Below, one piece after another: positions 1-9,018 of a stretch of 64,000 nucleotides of DNA. Numbering within the stretch: position 1 is the first letter of the stretch; the number at the start of each line of letters is the position of its first letter. The notes under the pieces were generated by a model. The model was given only the letters and a program-made list of their open reading frames with translations. It had not been told where the DNA came from and made no database searches. The translations under genes were made by a program, and so were the position numbers. This stretch comes from an uncultured Arthrobacter sp. (lineage in GTDB: Bacteria > Actinomycetota > Actinomycetes > Actinomycetales > Micrococcaceae): the NCBI RefSeq assembly GCF_902805515.1, contig NZ_CADCTE010000144.1, positions 1 through 64,000 of the forward strand, in the 5' to 3' direction.

Positions 1-426
1 GGCCGGGAGGTATTCCGCATTCGGAATATTGGCGTCGACCCAGCCGCGGCACTGCGCCCAGGCATGGCCGTGCGTCGAGATCCGGCGGACATCGGCGGGC
101 CGGACGCCGGGGCGGGCCGCGAGGACGAACGTGATCGCGACGAGTTCCTCCCTCACGATCCGCAGCGGCTCGCCGACCGCGACGGCATCGAGGGTGGAGC
201 TCACGCCGCCCTCGACCGAGTTCTCGATCGGCACCATGGCGGCGTCCACTGCGCCGGACCGGACCTCGGCGAGCGCGGCGCCCACCGTCGCCACCGGCAG
301 GCGGCGGGCGTCCGCCGCTCCCGGGACCTGAAGCAGGGCGGCCTCCGTGAAGGTACCCTCGGGCCCGAGGAAGGCATACGAGGCGAAGGCCAGGGACGCC
401 GGGGCCGGCCCTGCTCGATCGCTCAC
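1..426 (-). CDS. pheA: Prephenate dehydratase, 5' part (gene runs off the left edge)
   Basis: Prephenate dehydratase converts prephenate to phenylpyruvate in phenylalanine synthesis. This gene is absent from the ORF track because its stop lies outside the window. Reading the minus strand from GTG at 426 gives an N-terminus with YAFLGPEGTFTEAAL, then VPIENSVEGGVSSTLDA, both family hallmarks of the periplasmic-binding-like catalytic fold. About 142 codons are visible; the catalytic TRF motif and ACT domain would lie beyond the edge. The GTG overlaps the TGA of the upstream rhodanese gene (GTGA), so the two are probably translationally coupled. The start could alternatively be a little downstream, but the overlap favours this one. 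Confidence 0.9.
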   Translation of the reverse strand, partial: MSDRAGPAPASLAFASYAFLGPEGTFTEAALLQVPGAADARRLPVATVGAALAEVRSGAVDAAMVPIENSVEGGVSSTLDAVAVGEPLRIVREELVAITFVLAARPGVRPADVRRISTHGHAWAQCRGWVDANIPNAEYLPA

Positions 427-749
427 AGGACCGTCGGCTCGCTGCCCGACTCGGAGACCATGGGCTTGCCGGCCTCGAGCCAGGCTCCCATTCCGCCGGT
501 GACATTGACCGCTGAGTAGCCGTTGGCCACAAGCCAGGTGGCCGCCCGGTGGGAGCGCCCGCCGGTTCTGCAGATCACGTGGAGATCCTCGTCGGGGTCG
601 AGGTCGTCCAGCCGCGCGGGAAGCTCATCCAACGGGATGTGGAGGGCGCCTTCGACATGGCCCGCCTCCCACTCATAGTCCTCGCGCACGTCGAGGATCC
701 GGGCGTCCGGGGCAAGGGACTCCACTGAAACATTCTCAAATTCGCTCAC
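423..749 (-). CDS. Single-domain rhodanese-like sulfurtransferase
   Basis: A protein of about 108 residues forming one rhodanese domain. The active-site loop CRTGGRS carries the sulfur-accepting cysteine, and ILDVREDYEWEAGHVEGALHIP is the usual N-terminal signature. The ORF track starts at a GTG at 755, but AAGGGA sits only 2 nt before that codon and about 7 nt before the GTG at 749, so 749 is the better start. The physiological sulfur donor and acceptor cannot be told from the sequence. It is the first gene of a two-gene unit with pheA through a 4-nt overlap; no functional link to phenylalanine synthesis is evident. Confidence 0.88.
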   Translation of the reverse strand: MSEFENVSVESLAPDARILDVREDYEWEAGHVEGALHIPLDELPARLDDLDPDEDLHVICRTGGRSHRAATWLVANGYSAVNVTGGMGAWLEAGKPMVSESGSEPTVL

Positions 750-891
750 GCGCACTTCCCTTCACTGCCGGGCGCCTGTGTGCCGGGGCCCGGGCCGCCG
801 CGTTCCGGCGGTCCTCCAAGCCTATAGTGGGAGCGGGCCCGGGCGCCGCCCGGATGAATTCCCCGGACGGTCCTTCCAACGGAAGCGGTGT

Positions 892-2277
892 ATGAGCGAG
901 TTATCCAGCCTGTCGGCCCTCACCCTGCGCGACGCCCTGGCCAGCGGCGACGTGGGGGCGAGGGAGCTGACCGAGCACTATCTGCAGCGGATCGAGGAGC
1001 GTAATCCCGCCCTCGGCGCCTTTCTCACCGTCACCGCGGAACAGGCCCTCCGGGAGGCCGATGCCGCCGATGCGCGCCGGGCCACCGGTGGCCCGCTGCC
1101 GGTGCTCCATGGGCTCCCGCTGGCACACAAGGACCTCACCGAGGTGGCCGGTGTCCCCACCACCTATGGAACGGCGGCCCTCCCGGCGGCCGTGGCGGAG
1201 GAGGACTCCCCGCTGGTGGCGGTCCTGCGGGCCGCCGGGGCGATCAGCCTGGGGAAGACGCAGGTCCCGGAGTTCGGACTGAGCGCCTACAGCGAGAATC
1301 TCATCGGGCCGCCCGCCCGCAATCCCCTTCACCCCGAGCTGAGTCCGGGCGGGTCCTCCGGCGGCAGCGCCGCCGCCGTGGCGGCCGGGCTGATCCCCTT
1401 CGCTCCAGGTACGGACGGCGGCGGGTCGGTGCGGATCCCCGCCGCCGCCACCGGGCTGGTGGGACTCAAGCCGAACCGGGGCCGGGTGCCCTCCGGGTCC
1501 GGGCAGGCCGACCTGGGACAGTTCGTAGTGGCCGGGCCGCTGGCACGCAATGCCGCCGACGCCGCGCTCCTCCTTGACGCCCTCGTGGCCGAGCCCGGCT
1601 ACCGCTCCACTGCGGCCGCCGCCCCTGCGGGGTCGTTCCTCGCCGCGGCCCAGCGCGCCGAAGGCCGCTTCCGGATCGGCGTCAGCACGGTCTCGCCGTT
1701 CGAAAGCGCCTTTCCCATCACCCTCGACGCCCCGGCCCGCGACGCCCTCGAGGCAGGCATCCGCGCTTTGGGCTCGGCCGGGCACGACGTCGTCGAGGCG
1801 CCCCTGACCTACGATCCCCGCTACCACGCGGCCTTCCAGACAGTCTGGACGGCGGCCCTGGCCATTGCCCCGATCGCCGAGGAGGACGAGGCGAAGCTGA
1901 CGCCGCTGGCGGGGACGCTGCGCCGGCGCGCTCGAACCCGTCCGGCGACGGAACTCACCGAAGCGATCGGGATCCTGCGGCAGTTCGAATACGACACCAT
2001 CCGCCAGTACGCGGACTACGACATGATCCTCACCCCGGCGCTGGGCATGACCCCGCGCCCGATCGGCTGGTACACCGACGCCGACGCCGACACGGACTAC
2101 GAGCGGCAGTGCCGGTATTCGCCCTTCACCTCGATGGTCAACGTGTGCGGGCTTCCTGCCCTGGTGGTTCCCACGCTGACCACCGCGGAAGGGCTGTCGA
2201 TGGCCATCCAGCTCATCGGCAGGCCCAGCGCGGAGGCCGACCTCCTGGCGGTCTGCGCCCAGCTCGAGGCCCTCTAG
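892..2277 (+). CDS. Amidase signature family hydrolase
   Basis: A 461-aa cytoplasmic amidase of the Ser-cisSer-Lys class. The general-base lysine is K80 (LAHKDLTE), the cis-serine S155 lies in [12 protein letters not shown], and the nucleophile S179 in [12 protein letters not shown], 24 residues after the cis-serine as in fatty acid amide hydrolase. Substrate cannot be predicted: the family spans aryl amides, nicotinamide and Glu-tRNA(Gln). No gatB or gatC neighbour is present, so it is not the tRNA amidotransferase subunit. The ATG at 892 is preceded by GGAAG and is preferred over the 38-codon longer ORF. A TATAGT box at 823-828 is a candidate -10 element. Confidence 0.9.
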   Translation: MSELSSLSALTLRDALASGDVGARELTEHYLQRIEERNPALGAFLTVTAEQALREADAADARRATGGPLPVLHGLPLAHKDLTEVAGVPTTYGTAALPAAVAEEDSPLVAVLRAAGAISLGKTQVPEFGLSAYSENLIGPPARNPLHPELSPGGSSGGSAAAVAAGLIPFAPGTDGGGSVRIPAAATGLVGLKPNRGRVPSGSGQADLGQFVVAGPLARNAADAALLLDALVAEPGYRSTAAAAPAGSFLAAAQRAEGRFRIGVSTVSPFESAFPITLDAPARDALEAGIRALGSAGHDVVEAPLTYDPRYHAAFQTVWTAALAIAPIAEEDEAKLTPLAGTLRRRARTRPATELTEAIGILRQFEYDTIRQYADYDMILTPALGMTPRPIGWYTDADADTDYERQCRYSPFTSMVNVCGLPALVVPTLTTAEGLSMAIQLIGRPSAEADLLAVCAQLEAL

Positions 2278-2297
2278 CGCCGGACATTCCGGCGCTG

Positions 2298-2465
2298 CTA
2301 CTCCTGCCCGTCGGGGCCCTTGCCGCCGTCGAATCCGGGAGCGATTTCGACCTCCGGGTCGGGGCCGCCGTAGCCGCCGGCGTCGAGGTTCTCGGTGCCT
2401 CCGGCCTTTTCGGCGCCCTCCTCGTCGGGGTCGCCTTCAGGGGTGGTGTTCGTACTGTCAGTCAT
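2298..2465 (-). CDS. Small acidic hypothetical protein (55 aa)
   Basis: This frame is too short for the ORF track. It encodes MTDSTNTTPEGDPDEEGAEK and ends in GGKGPDGQE; it is strongly acidic, rich in Gly, Asp and Glu, and has no hydrophobic segment, so it is probably disordered. A purine-rich GAAAGG lies about 8 nt before the ATG. It is convergent with the amidase, whose stop is 20 bp away. I do not recognise a family. Good codon-position GC bias and a plausible ribosome site are the only support. Confidence 0.55.
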   Translation of the reverse strand: MTDSTNTTPEGDPDEEGAEKAGGTENLDAGGYGGPDPEVEIAPGFDGGKGPDGQE

Positions 2466-2536
2466 CGTTCAGCCTTTCGGAGGCGGAAGGCCCGCTCCGG
2501 GCCCTGTTTATCAGCATACTTATGATCCGCCCGACC

Positions 2537-3088
2537 TCAAGGCCCCGTCGTCACCGAGGCGGCCATCCCCAGGGCCACGAGCAGGGTGAAGCCGACGACC
2601 ATCAGCAGCCCCACCAGCAGCATGACGTACCCCATGATGAGCCCGGCCAGGGCCAGCGGCCTGCCGTCCGGCTCACGGCGCAGGGCGAGATGGCCAAACA
2701 CCACCGCAAGGATCTGCGGCAGGAGCAGCAGGCCGCCGGTAAACACGGCCGCCGCGCCGAGGATCAGTGCGGCGATGCTCATTCCCCGGGGTTCCGCGGG
2801 GTAGGGAGCCGGATAGGAGCCATACGGAAGGGTCCCCGGCTGCCGGTAGGACGTCGATCCGAACTCCTGCCCGCCGCGCGGGAAGCCGCGGCCGGAATCC
2901 GCCCCGCCGAACGGGTACGGGCTCACTCCCTGCCGGTCCGTCCCCGCGGCATGCGCTCCCGACGGCCCCTCTCCGGCCGGTCCGGCCGCGCCGGAAGCCC
3001 CGGGCGCCCGCATGCCGGGATCGGAATACCAGCGCGGATCGTGGGGATCGCCGAATGGGGGGCGTTGCTGGGGGCCGTCGTCGGCCAT
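2537..3088 (-). CDS. DUF4190-type membrane protein with Pro/Gly-rich N-terminus
   Basis: A 183-aa protein. The first 105 residues are Pro, Gly and Ser rich and probably disordered in the cytoplasm. Two long hydrophobic helices follow (SIAALILGAAAVFTGGLLLL and a second around GLIMGYVMLLVGLLMVVGF) linked by FGHLALRREPDGRPLALAG, the typical DUF4190 connector. Function unknown. The ATG at 3088 is preceded by GAGGTGG at good spacing, which decides against the ORF-track start 36 codons upstream. It is divergent from pgm across 200 bp. Confidence 0.82.
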   Translation of the reverse strand: MADDGPQQRPPFGDPHDPRWYSDPGMRAPGASGAAGPAGEGPSGAHAAGTDRQGVSPYPFGGADSGRGFPRGGQEFGSTSYRQPGTLPYGSYPAPYPAEPRGMSIAALILGAAAVFTGGLLLLPQILAVVFGHLALRREPDGRPLALAGLIMGYVMLLVGLLMVVGFTLLVALGMAASVTTGP

Positions 3089-3288
3089 GGTTCCACCTCG
3101 GGTCGTGCGGGAGGGTTCGGGTGTCCGGACCCCCGGATCTCCTAATGGTCCCCGCCCTGGTGCGCCGATGCAACGGAATCCGTGCCGGACGGGCAAAACG
3201 GCGACGCCTCGACCCCGCCGCGGCGCCGGCCGGAGTGCGGATAAAACCGGCGGCTGTATTTGGCGCAGTTCTTTGACATGCTGTTGCC

Positions 3289-4923
3289 ATGGCTAACCGA
3301 GCGGGCACTGTTGCCCTACCCAGCGACCTTGTTGATGTCACCGCCCTGCTTGACGCGTATTTCGACGTCGTTCCGGACCCGTCCGATCCGGCGCAGCGCG
3401 TCGCCTTCGGCACCTCGGGCCACCGCGGCTCGTCGTTGAAGGCCTCGTTCAACGAGGCGCACATCGCGGCGATCACGCAGGCGATCGTCGAATACCGGGA
3501 CCGTGAAGGGGTGACCGGCCCCCTCTTCATGGGCAAGGACACGCACGCGCTGTCGGAGCCGGCGCAGAACACTGCCCTCGAGGTGCTCGCCGCCAATGGC
3601 GTCACGGTGAGGATCGACGCCCGCGGCGCCTTTACGCCCACCCCCGCCGTGTCCCACGCCATCCTCGTTTACAACGCCACGCGCACCGACAAGGCCGACG
3701 GCATTGTCATCACCCCCTCCCACAATCCGCCGGCCGACGGCGGCTTCAAGTACAACCCACCGCACGGCGGGCCGGCTGATTCCGATGCCACCAACTGGAT
3801 TGCGGCCCGCGCCAATGAGCTGATGGAAGGCGGGCTGCGCGAGGTCCGCCGGGTTCCCGCCGCGCAGGCCCAGAAAGCCGAGGGCATCGGCACCTACGAC
3901 TTCCTCCAGCACTATGTCGAGGACCTGCCGGCGGTGCTGAACCTCGACGCGATCCGGGCCTCGGGCCTGTCGATCGGTGCCGACCCCATGGGCGGTGCCT
4001 CGGTCGACTACTGGGGTGCCATCGCCGAGAACCACAACCTGAACCTCACGGTGGTCAACCCGTCGGTCGACCCGCAGTTCGGATTCATGACGCTCGACTG
4101 GGACGAGAAGATCCGGATGGACTGCTCCTCCCCCTACGCCATGGCATCCCTCATCGCCCGGGCCGCCGAGTTCGACATCGCCACCGGCAACGACGCCGAC
4201 GCCGACCGCCACGGGATCGTCACCCCCGACGGCGGCCTGATGAACCCCAACCACTACCTCGCGGTGGCGGTCGACTACCTGTACCGCAACCGCCCGTCCT
4301 GGCGGGCGGACGCCGTGATCGGCAAGACGCTCGTGTCCTCCTCCATCATCGACCGGGTGGCCACCGACCTCGGCCGGGTGCTCGTCGAGGTGCCGGTCGG
4401 TTTCAAGTGGTTCGTTCCGGGCCTGCTGACGGGCGAGGTCGCCTTCGGCGGGGAGGAATCGGCCGGCGCCTCCTTCCTGCGGCAGGACGGCGGGCCCTGG
4501 AGCACCGACAAGGACGGCATCCTGCTGGCCCTGCTCGCCTCAGAGATCACCGCCGTGTCCGGGAAGAGCCCCTCCCAGCACTATGCCGGGCTCACCGAAC
4601 GGTTCGGGGCGCCGGTCTACGCGCGCATCGACGCCGCTGCGAGCCGCGAGCAGAAGGCGGCGCTGGGCAAGCTCTCGCCGTCGGACGTCACGGCCACGAC
4701 CCTCGCAGGTGAGGACATCACCGCACGGCTCACCGAGGCCCCGGGCAACGGCGCACCGGTCGGAGGGCTGAAGGTCACCACCGAAAACGCCTGGTTCGCG
4801 GCCCGCCCATCGGGAACCGAGGACGTCTACAAGATCTACGCCGAGTCCTTCCGCGGCGAGGACCACCTGTTGCAGGTGCAGGCGGAGGCCAAGGCGCTCG
4901 TCGACGGCGTCATCGGCGCCTGA
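3289..4923 (+). CDS. pgm: Phosphoglucomutase (alpha-D-glucose-1,6-bisphosphate dependent)
   Basis: A 544-aa alpha-D-phosphohexomutase interconverting glucose 1-phosphate and glucose 6-phosphate, linking glycolysis with glycogen and cell-wall sugar nucleotides. The phosphoserine is S144 in [11 protein letters not shown]; the metal loop is [10 protein letters not shown]; sugar specificity is set by [10 protein letters not shown]; the phosphate-binding loop near the C-terminus is [10 protein letters not shown]. Length matches the E. coli Pgm type (about 546). [11 protein letters not shown] at residues 39-49 is the usual N-terminal signature. No clear ribosome site precedes the ATG; CATGCT lies 6 nt upstream, so a leaderless mRNA is possible. 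Confidence 0.96.
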   Translation: MANRAGTVALPSDLVDVTALLDAYFDVVPDPSDPAQRVAFGTSGHRGSSLKASFNEAHIAAITQAIVEYRDREGVTGPLFMGKDTHALSEPAQNTALEVLAANGVTVRIDARGAFTPTPAVSHAILVYNATRTDKADGIVITPSHNPPADGGFKYNPPHGGPADSDATNWIAARANELMEGGLREVRRVPAAQAQKAEGIGTYDFLQHYVEDLPAVLNLDAIRASGLSIGADPMGGASVDYWGAIAENHNLNLTVVNPSVDPQFGFMTLDWDEKIRMDCSSPYAMASLIARAAEFDIATGNDADADRHGIVTPDGGLMNPNHYLAVAVDYLYRNRPSWRADAVIGKTLVSSSIIDRVATDLGRVLVEVPVGFKWFVPGLLTGEVAFGGEESAGASFLRQDGGPWSTDKDGILLALLASEITAVSGKSPSQHYAGLTERFGAPVYARIDAAASREQKAALGKLSPSDVTATTLAGEDITARLTEAPGNGAPVGGLKVTTENAWFAARPSGTEDVYKIYAESFRGEDHLLQVQAEAKALVDGVIGA

Positions 4924-4936
4924 CCGGCCCCCCGGA

Positions 4937-5004
4937 CGAAACCCGCCGAAACTGCAGCTCACCACGCTTTCCGGACCTCAGAGCGTGGTGAGCTGCACAC
5001 TCGC
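4937..5004. repeat. REP-like palindromic repeat, copy 1
   Basis: A 68-bp unit starting CGAAACCCGCCGAAAC and ending CACACTCGC. It contains a perfect 16-bp stem, TGCAGCTCACCACGCT with its complement AGCGTGGTGAGCTGCA, around a 13-nt loop. Copy 2 follows 104 bp later, and two diverged copies lie near 49.1 kb. It sits between the convergent pgm and ALDH genes. Confidence 0.85.
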
Positions 5005-5040
5005 CAGTGATCTTCTGAAGACCCCATCCGGCACCCCGGT

Positions 5041-5108
5041 CGAAACCCGCCGAAACTGCAGCTCACCACGCTTTCCGGACCTCAGAGCGTGGTGAGCTGC
5101 ACACTCGC
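5041..5108. repeat. REP-like palindromic repeat, copy 2
   Basis: Essentially identical to copy 1 through the stem, loop and the flanking CGAAACCCGCCGAAAC and CACACTCGC arms. The conserved single-stranded flanks imply that the unit is more than a simple terminator. No T-tract follows on either strand. Confidence 0.85.
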
Positions 5109-5137
5109 GGGCAGTTTCCCGGCAGGCGCCTGCCGCG

Positions 5138-6526
5138 TTAGATCAGCCGGCGCAGCAGCAGGCGCTTCAGCGGGCCGAAGGGCGGGTAGGCCACCCGGAG
5201 CGTATCGGGGCGGGTGTCCTTGGTGAATACCGGCCGATGCTGGCTGAAGGTGTCGAAGCCCTGCTGGCCGTGGTAGCTGCCGGAGCCGCTTGCGCCCACT
5301 CCGCCGAAGGGCAGCCCCGGCACGGCGAGCTGCACCAGGCAGGCGTTGTGCGTGATCCCGCCGGCCCGGACCGCGTTCTCGAAGGCGGTGCGCCGCTCGG
5401 GACTGTTGCTGAACAGGTACGCCGCCAGCGGGGTCGGCCGGGCCGTGATGAACCGGACGGCGGAGGTGAGGTCGGGCACCGTCAGCACCGGCAGGAGGGG
5501 ACCGAAGATCTCCTCCTGCATGAGCGCCGATTCCGGAGACACCCCGGTCAGCAGGGTCGGCTCAAGGTACCGGGTGGCGCGGTCGTGCCGTCCACCGGCG
5601 GCCACCGTACCGTCCCGCAGGAGCGCGGTGAGCCGGTCGAAGTGTCCGGCGTTGACGATGCGGCCGTAGTCCGCCGAGGTCGAGGGATCCTCGCCGTAGA
5701 ACTCCTTGAGCGCCCCGCGCAGGGCCTGGACCAGCGCCGGCTCGAGCGCTGGCGTGGTCAGGACATAGTCGGGGGCCACGCAGGTCTGGCCCGCATTGAG
5801 GAACTTCCCCTGGACCAGCCGGCGGGCCGCGGCGTCGAGGTCGCCGTCCATCACCACGGCCGGCGACTTCCCGCCCAGTTCAAGGGTCACCGGAGTGAGG
5901 TTCCGGGCGGCGGCCTCGGCTACGATCCGGCCCACCCGCTCTCCCCCGGTGAAGAAGATGGTGTCGAACCGCTGCCCGAGCAGTTCCGTTGTGACCTCGG
6001 GGCCCCCTTCAACCACGGCGACGGCGTCCGGGTCGAGGTACTGGGGCACCAGGCGCGCCAGCACCTTCGAGGTGGCCGGCGCCAGCTCGCTCGGCTTGAG
6101 CACCGCGCAGTTCCCGGCGGCGAGCGCGCCGACGAGCGGGGCGAGGACGAGTTGCGCCGGGTAATTCCACGGGGCGATGATCAGGGCCACGCCCAACGGC
6201 TGGGCGGTCACGCTGGCGGAGGCCGGACGCAGCCCGATCGGCACCGGAACCCGCACCGGGGCGGCCCAGGCCGGCAGGTGCCTCACGGCGTGCTTCGCCT
6301 CGGCGCGGACCACGGCCAGCTCGGAGATGAAGCTTTCGGTCGGGCTCTTGCCCAGGTCGGCGGCGAGCGCAGTGGTGAAGTCCTCGGCCCGTTCGGCGAG
6401 CATCCGCATCAGGGCGCGCAGCTGCTGCCGGCGCCACACCAGGGGGCGAGTGGTGCCCGCCTCGAAGGTGCCGCGCAGCCGCCCGACGACGGTCCCGGCG
6501 GTTACTCGAACGGTCCCGGCGGTCAT
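5138..6526 (-). CDS. Aldehyde dehydrogenase (ALDH3/coniferyl-type)
   Basis: A 462-aa NAD(P)-dependent aldehyde dehydrogenase oxidising an aldehyde to a carboxylate. Oxyanion asparagine is N121 (APWNYP), general base E216 (LELGGKSP), catalytic cysteine C249 (NAGQTCVAPDY). The short length, the N-terminal arrangement and a C-terminus ending LLLRRLI resemble the ALDH3 group acting on fatty or aromatic aldehydes. The ATG at 6526 overlaps the TGA of the upstream SDR gene (ATGA), so the ORF-track extension to 6772 is rejected. With the SDR it forms a probable two-step alcohol-to-acid or lipid aldehyde pathway; the substrate is inference. Confidence 0.9.
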   Translation of the reverse strand: MTAGTVRVTAGTVVGRLRGTFEAGTTRPLVWRRQQLRALMRMLAERAEDFTTALAADLGKSPTESFISELAVVRAEAKHAVRHLPAWAAPVRVPVPIGLRPASASVTAQPLGVALIIAPWNYPAQLVLAPLVGALAAGNCAVLKPSELAPATSKVLARLVPQYLDPDAVAVVEGGPEVTTELLGQRFDTIFFTGGERVGRIVAEAAARNLTPVTLELGGKSPAVVMDGDLDAAARRLVQGKFLNAGQTCVAPDYVLTTPALEPALVQALRGALKEFYGEDPSTSADYGRIVNAGHFDRLTALLRDGTVAAGGRHDRATRYLEPTLLTGVSPESALMQEEIFGPLLPVLTVPDLTSAVRFITARPTPLAAYLFSNSPERRTAFENAVRAGGITHNACLVQLAVPGLPFGGVGASGSGSYHGQQGFDTFSQHRPVFTKDTRPDTLRVAYPPFGPLKRLLLRRLI

Positions 6527-7530
6527 CGGGACGCCTCCACCGCGGCGGGGGTTCCGGCGGGGGTTCCGGCGGTGATCCCGGCGGGTGGCGGGGCTGAAGG
6601 TGGGGCTGACGGCCGGCGCCCGGTGAACGTGTCCATTGAGCGGTACACCCCGAAGATCCGCCCGGCCACGACGTCCCATGCGGGCTGGGGCAGCAGCCCG
6701 CGCAGCGCGCTGCCCAGCGCCACCGTCCACGGCAGCTGGAGGCGGGCGCGGCCCTCGAGCATGGCCTGCCACGCCCGGTCCACCACGGCGCCGGGCTCGA
6801 GCAGCGGAGTGAGCAGCGGAGCGCTCACCCCCGCGAACATCGGCGTCCGGATGTAGCTGGGGATCAAAGTGGTGACCCGGATTCCTGGGTGCCCGGCTGC
6901 GAGGAGTTCAAGGCGCAGTGAGTCGCTCCAGCCGATCACCGCCCACTTCGAGGCGGTGTAGACGCTCATCCGCGGCACCGAGAGCGTTCCCGAGGCTGAG
7001 GCCACATTGAGGATCCGTGCCGGGGTGCCGCGCCCGATCATTGCCGGCAGGAATTCGCGGGTGATGTGCATCGGCGCGAGGGCGTTGACCTGGAGGGTGC
7101 GGGCAATGTCCTCCTCCTGGCGATGCTCCCAGAAGTAGCTGCCCGTCACGATGCCGGCGTTGTTGATCAGGATCTCGGGTGCGCCGGGGTCGGCGAGGAC
7201 CGCCGCCGCGGCGGTCCGAACCTGCTCCAGGGAGGAGATGTCCACCGGGTAGGCGGAGACCGCGGCGCCGGCTCCGGCGAGCGCAGCGGCCGTGGCCTCG
7301 AGGGCCACCGCGTCCACATCCCACAGCACGACGGCGGCGGCGCCCTCTCGCACGGCCCGCTCGGCATAGAGCCGGCCCATCCCCATGGCGGCACCCGTCA
7401 CCAGCACCGTGCGGCCGCGGGCCGTGAAGGCCGCATCGTCCGCCGCCGGCCGGCGGGGCGCCCCCGGCGCCCGGGTGCCAAAGTGCCCTACCCCGTGTCG
7501 CAGGGCCCGGGCCCGGCTGCTCAACCCCAT
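6523..7530 (-). CDS. Short-chain dehydrogenase/reductase
   Basis: A 335-aa classical SDR. The dinucleotide loop is TGAAMGMG (residues 45-52), the structural motif NNAG, and the active site Y191-TAS-K195 with a serine at about 178. It has a 40-residue N-terminal extension and a C-terminal tail of about 20 residues rich in Pro and Ala beyond the usual fold. The ATG at 7530 is preceded by GGAGG, so the 52-codon upstream extension in the ORF track is not used. It is the first gene of an operon with the downstream ALDH through a 4-nt overlap. Substrate is unknown; a lipid-modifying role is possible by similarity to SDRs with such tails. Confidence 0.88.
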   Translation of the reverse strand: MGLSSRARALRHGVGHFGTRAPGAPRRPAADDAAFTARGRTVLVTGAAMGMGRLYAERAVREGAAAVVLWDVDAVALEATAAALAGAGAAVSAYPVDISSLEQVRTAAAAVLADPGAPEILINNAGIVTGSYFWEHRQEEDIARTLQVNALAPMHITREFLPAMIGRGTPARILNVASASGTLSVPRMSVYTASKWAVIGWSDSLRLELLAAGHPGIRVTTLIPSYIRTPMFAGVSAPLLTPLLEPGAVVDRAWQAMLEGRARLQLPWTVALGSALRGLLPQPAWDVVAGRIFGVYRSMDTFTGRRPSAPPSAPPPAGITAGTPAGTPAAVEASR

Positions 7531-7633
7531 TGGTTTATGTCCTCCTGCAATCGTCAGGACTGCAACGTAACACGGCGCCAACCGCCGGGAGATAGGATTT
7601 CCCCAGACCACACCCTCCCTGGAAGGCACCGCC

Positions 7634-8962
7634 ATGAGCGCGCTTGGAACCGGCTGGACCCTGCACGGGGACGGCAAGAACGTCACCCCTGGCGCCTACG
7701 TGGCCCCCGATGAGCGCCTGAGCTGGCCGCGCACCATCGGCATCGGGGCACAGCACGTGGTCGCCATGTTCGGCGCGACCTTCCTGGTGCCCCTGATTAC
7801 CGGCTTCCCGCCGTCGACCACGCTGCTGTTCTCGGGCATCGGCACGATCCTGTTCCTGGTCATCACCGCAGGGCGGGTGCCCAGCTACCTCGGCTCGAGC
7901 TTCGCCTTCATTGCCCCCATCGCCGCGGCCCAGGCCCAGCACGGGCCCGCCGGGGCGCTCGGGGGCATCGTGATGGCCGGTGCCCTGCTGGCGGTCATCG
8001 GCTTCATCGTCCACCGCGCCGGCTCGCGCTGGATCCAGGCCGCGATGCCCCCGGTCGTCACCGGATCCATCGTCGCCCTGATCGGGCTCAACCTCGCCCC
8101 GACGGCGAAGAACAGCGTCGAGCAGGGGCCGGTGACGGCGGTCGTGACGATCCTCGCCATCCTGCTGGTCACCGTGCTGTTCCGGGGCATCCTGGGGCGC
8201 CTCTCAATCCTGATCGGCGTGCTCGCCGGCTACCTCGTGGCGATGCTGCGCGGAGAGGTCGACTTCGCCGCGATCGGCGACGCCGCCTGGATCGGGCTGC
8301 CCGAGTTCTCGGCACCCACTTTCCACCTCTCCGTCGTCGGCCTGTTCCTTCCGGTGGTGCTGGTCCTGGTCGCCGAGAACATCGGCCACGTGAAGTCGGT
8401 GGCCGCCATGACCGGGCGGGACCTCGACCCGGTGACCGGCCGGGCCCTGATGGCCGACGGCGTCGCCACCATGATCGCCGGTGCCGGCGGCGGCTCCGGC
8501 ACCACCACCTACGCGGAGAACATCGGGGTGATGGCCGCCTCGCGCGTCTACTCGACGGCGGCGTACTGGGTCGCCGGCATCGTCGCCGTGCTGCTGAGCC
8601 TCTTCCCCAAGTTCGGGGCGCTCATCGCCACCGTCCCCCCGGGCGTCCTCGGCGGCGCCGGGGTGGTGCTGTACGGCATGATCGGGATCCTCGGCGTGCG
8701 GATCTGGGTCTCCAACCAGGTCAACTTCTCCAACCCCATCAACCTCTCCACCGCCGGCGTAGCCCTGGTGATCGGCATCGCCGACTTCACCTGGACGGTC
8801 GGGGACCTGACCTTCGCGGGCATCGCGCTCGGGACCGCCGCCGCCCTGCTGATCTTCCACGGCATGACCGCCATCGCCCGGGTGCGCGGCAGTGAGCACG
8901 TCGCGGGACCCGGTGAGCCCGAGGCCGCCGACACCGGGACGAAGCCCTCGAAACTGGGCTGA
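7634..8962 (+). CDS. NCS2-family nucleobase permease (uracil/xanthine type)
   Basis: A 442-aa polytopic inner-membrane transporter of the nucleobase-ascorbate (NCS2) family, close in pattern to UraA. Visible marks are QHVVAMFGATFLVPLITGFPPSTTLLFSGIGT near the N-terminus, the conserved VVLVLVAENIGHVKSV segment carrying the proton/substrate glutamate, and GGSGTTTYAENIGVMAASRVYS. About a dozen hydrophobic segments are visible and the tail is short and hydrophilic. TAGGAT at 7593-7598 is a candidate -10 box. No salvage or catabolic gene is adjacent, so uracil versus xanthine specificity is open. Confidence 0.92.
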   Translation: MSALGTGWTLHGDGKNVTPGAYVAPDERLSWPRTIGIGAQHVVAMFGATFLVPLITGFPPSTTLLFSGIGTILFLVITAGRVPSYLGSSFAFIAPIAAAQAQHGPAGALGGIVMAGALLAVIGFIVHRAGSRWIQAAMPPVVTGSIVALIGLNLAPTAKNSVEQGPVTAVVTILAILLVTVLFRGILGRLSILIGVLAGYLVAMLRGEVDFAAIGDAAWIGLPEFSAPTFHLSVVGLFLPVVLVLVAENIGHVKSVAAMTGRDLDPVTGRALMADGVATMIAGAGGGSGTTTYAENIGVMAASRVYSTAAYWVAGIVAVLLSLFPKFGALIATVPPGVLGGAGVVLYGMIGILGVRIWVSNQVNFSNPINLSTAGVALVIGIADFTWTVGDLTFAGIALGTAAALLIFHGMTAIARVRGSEHVAGPGEPEAADTGTKPSKLG

Positions 8963-9018
8963 GCCGCACGCCCCCCGGCCTCCGGCACCCGTCCCGCGGC
9001 ACTGCGTACAGTAAGGGA

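Noticed and set aside
5237-6856. 539-aa plus-strand ORF opposite the ALDH/SDR genes
   Set aside because: Composition is Gly/Arg/His-rich with no motif; the minus strand holds complete ALDH and SDR active sites.
7531-7633. Possible purine or pyrimidine riboswitch before the NCS2 permease
   Set aside because: Only about 100 bp with one TAGGAT box. No conserved aptamer sequence or convincing paired helices could be drawn.
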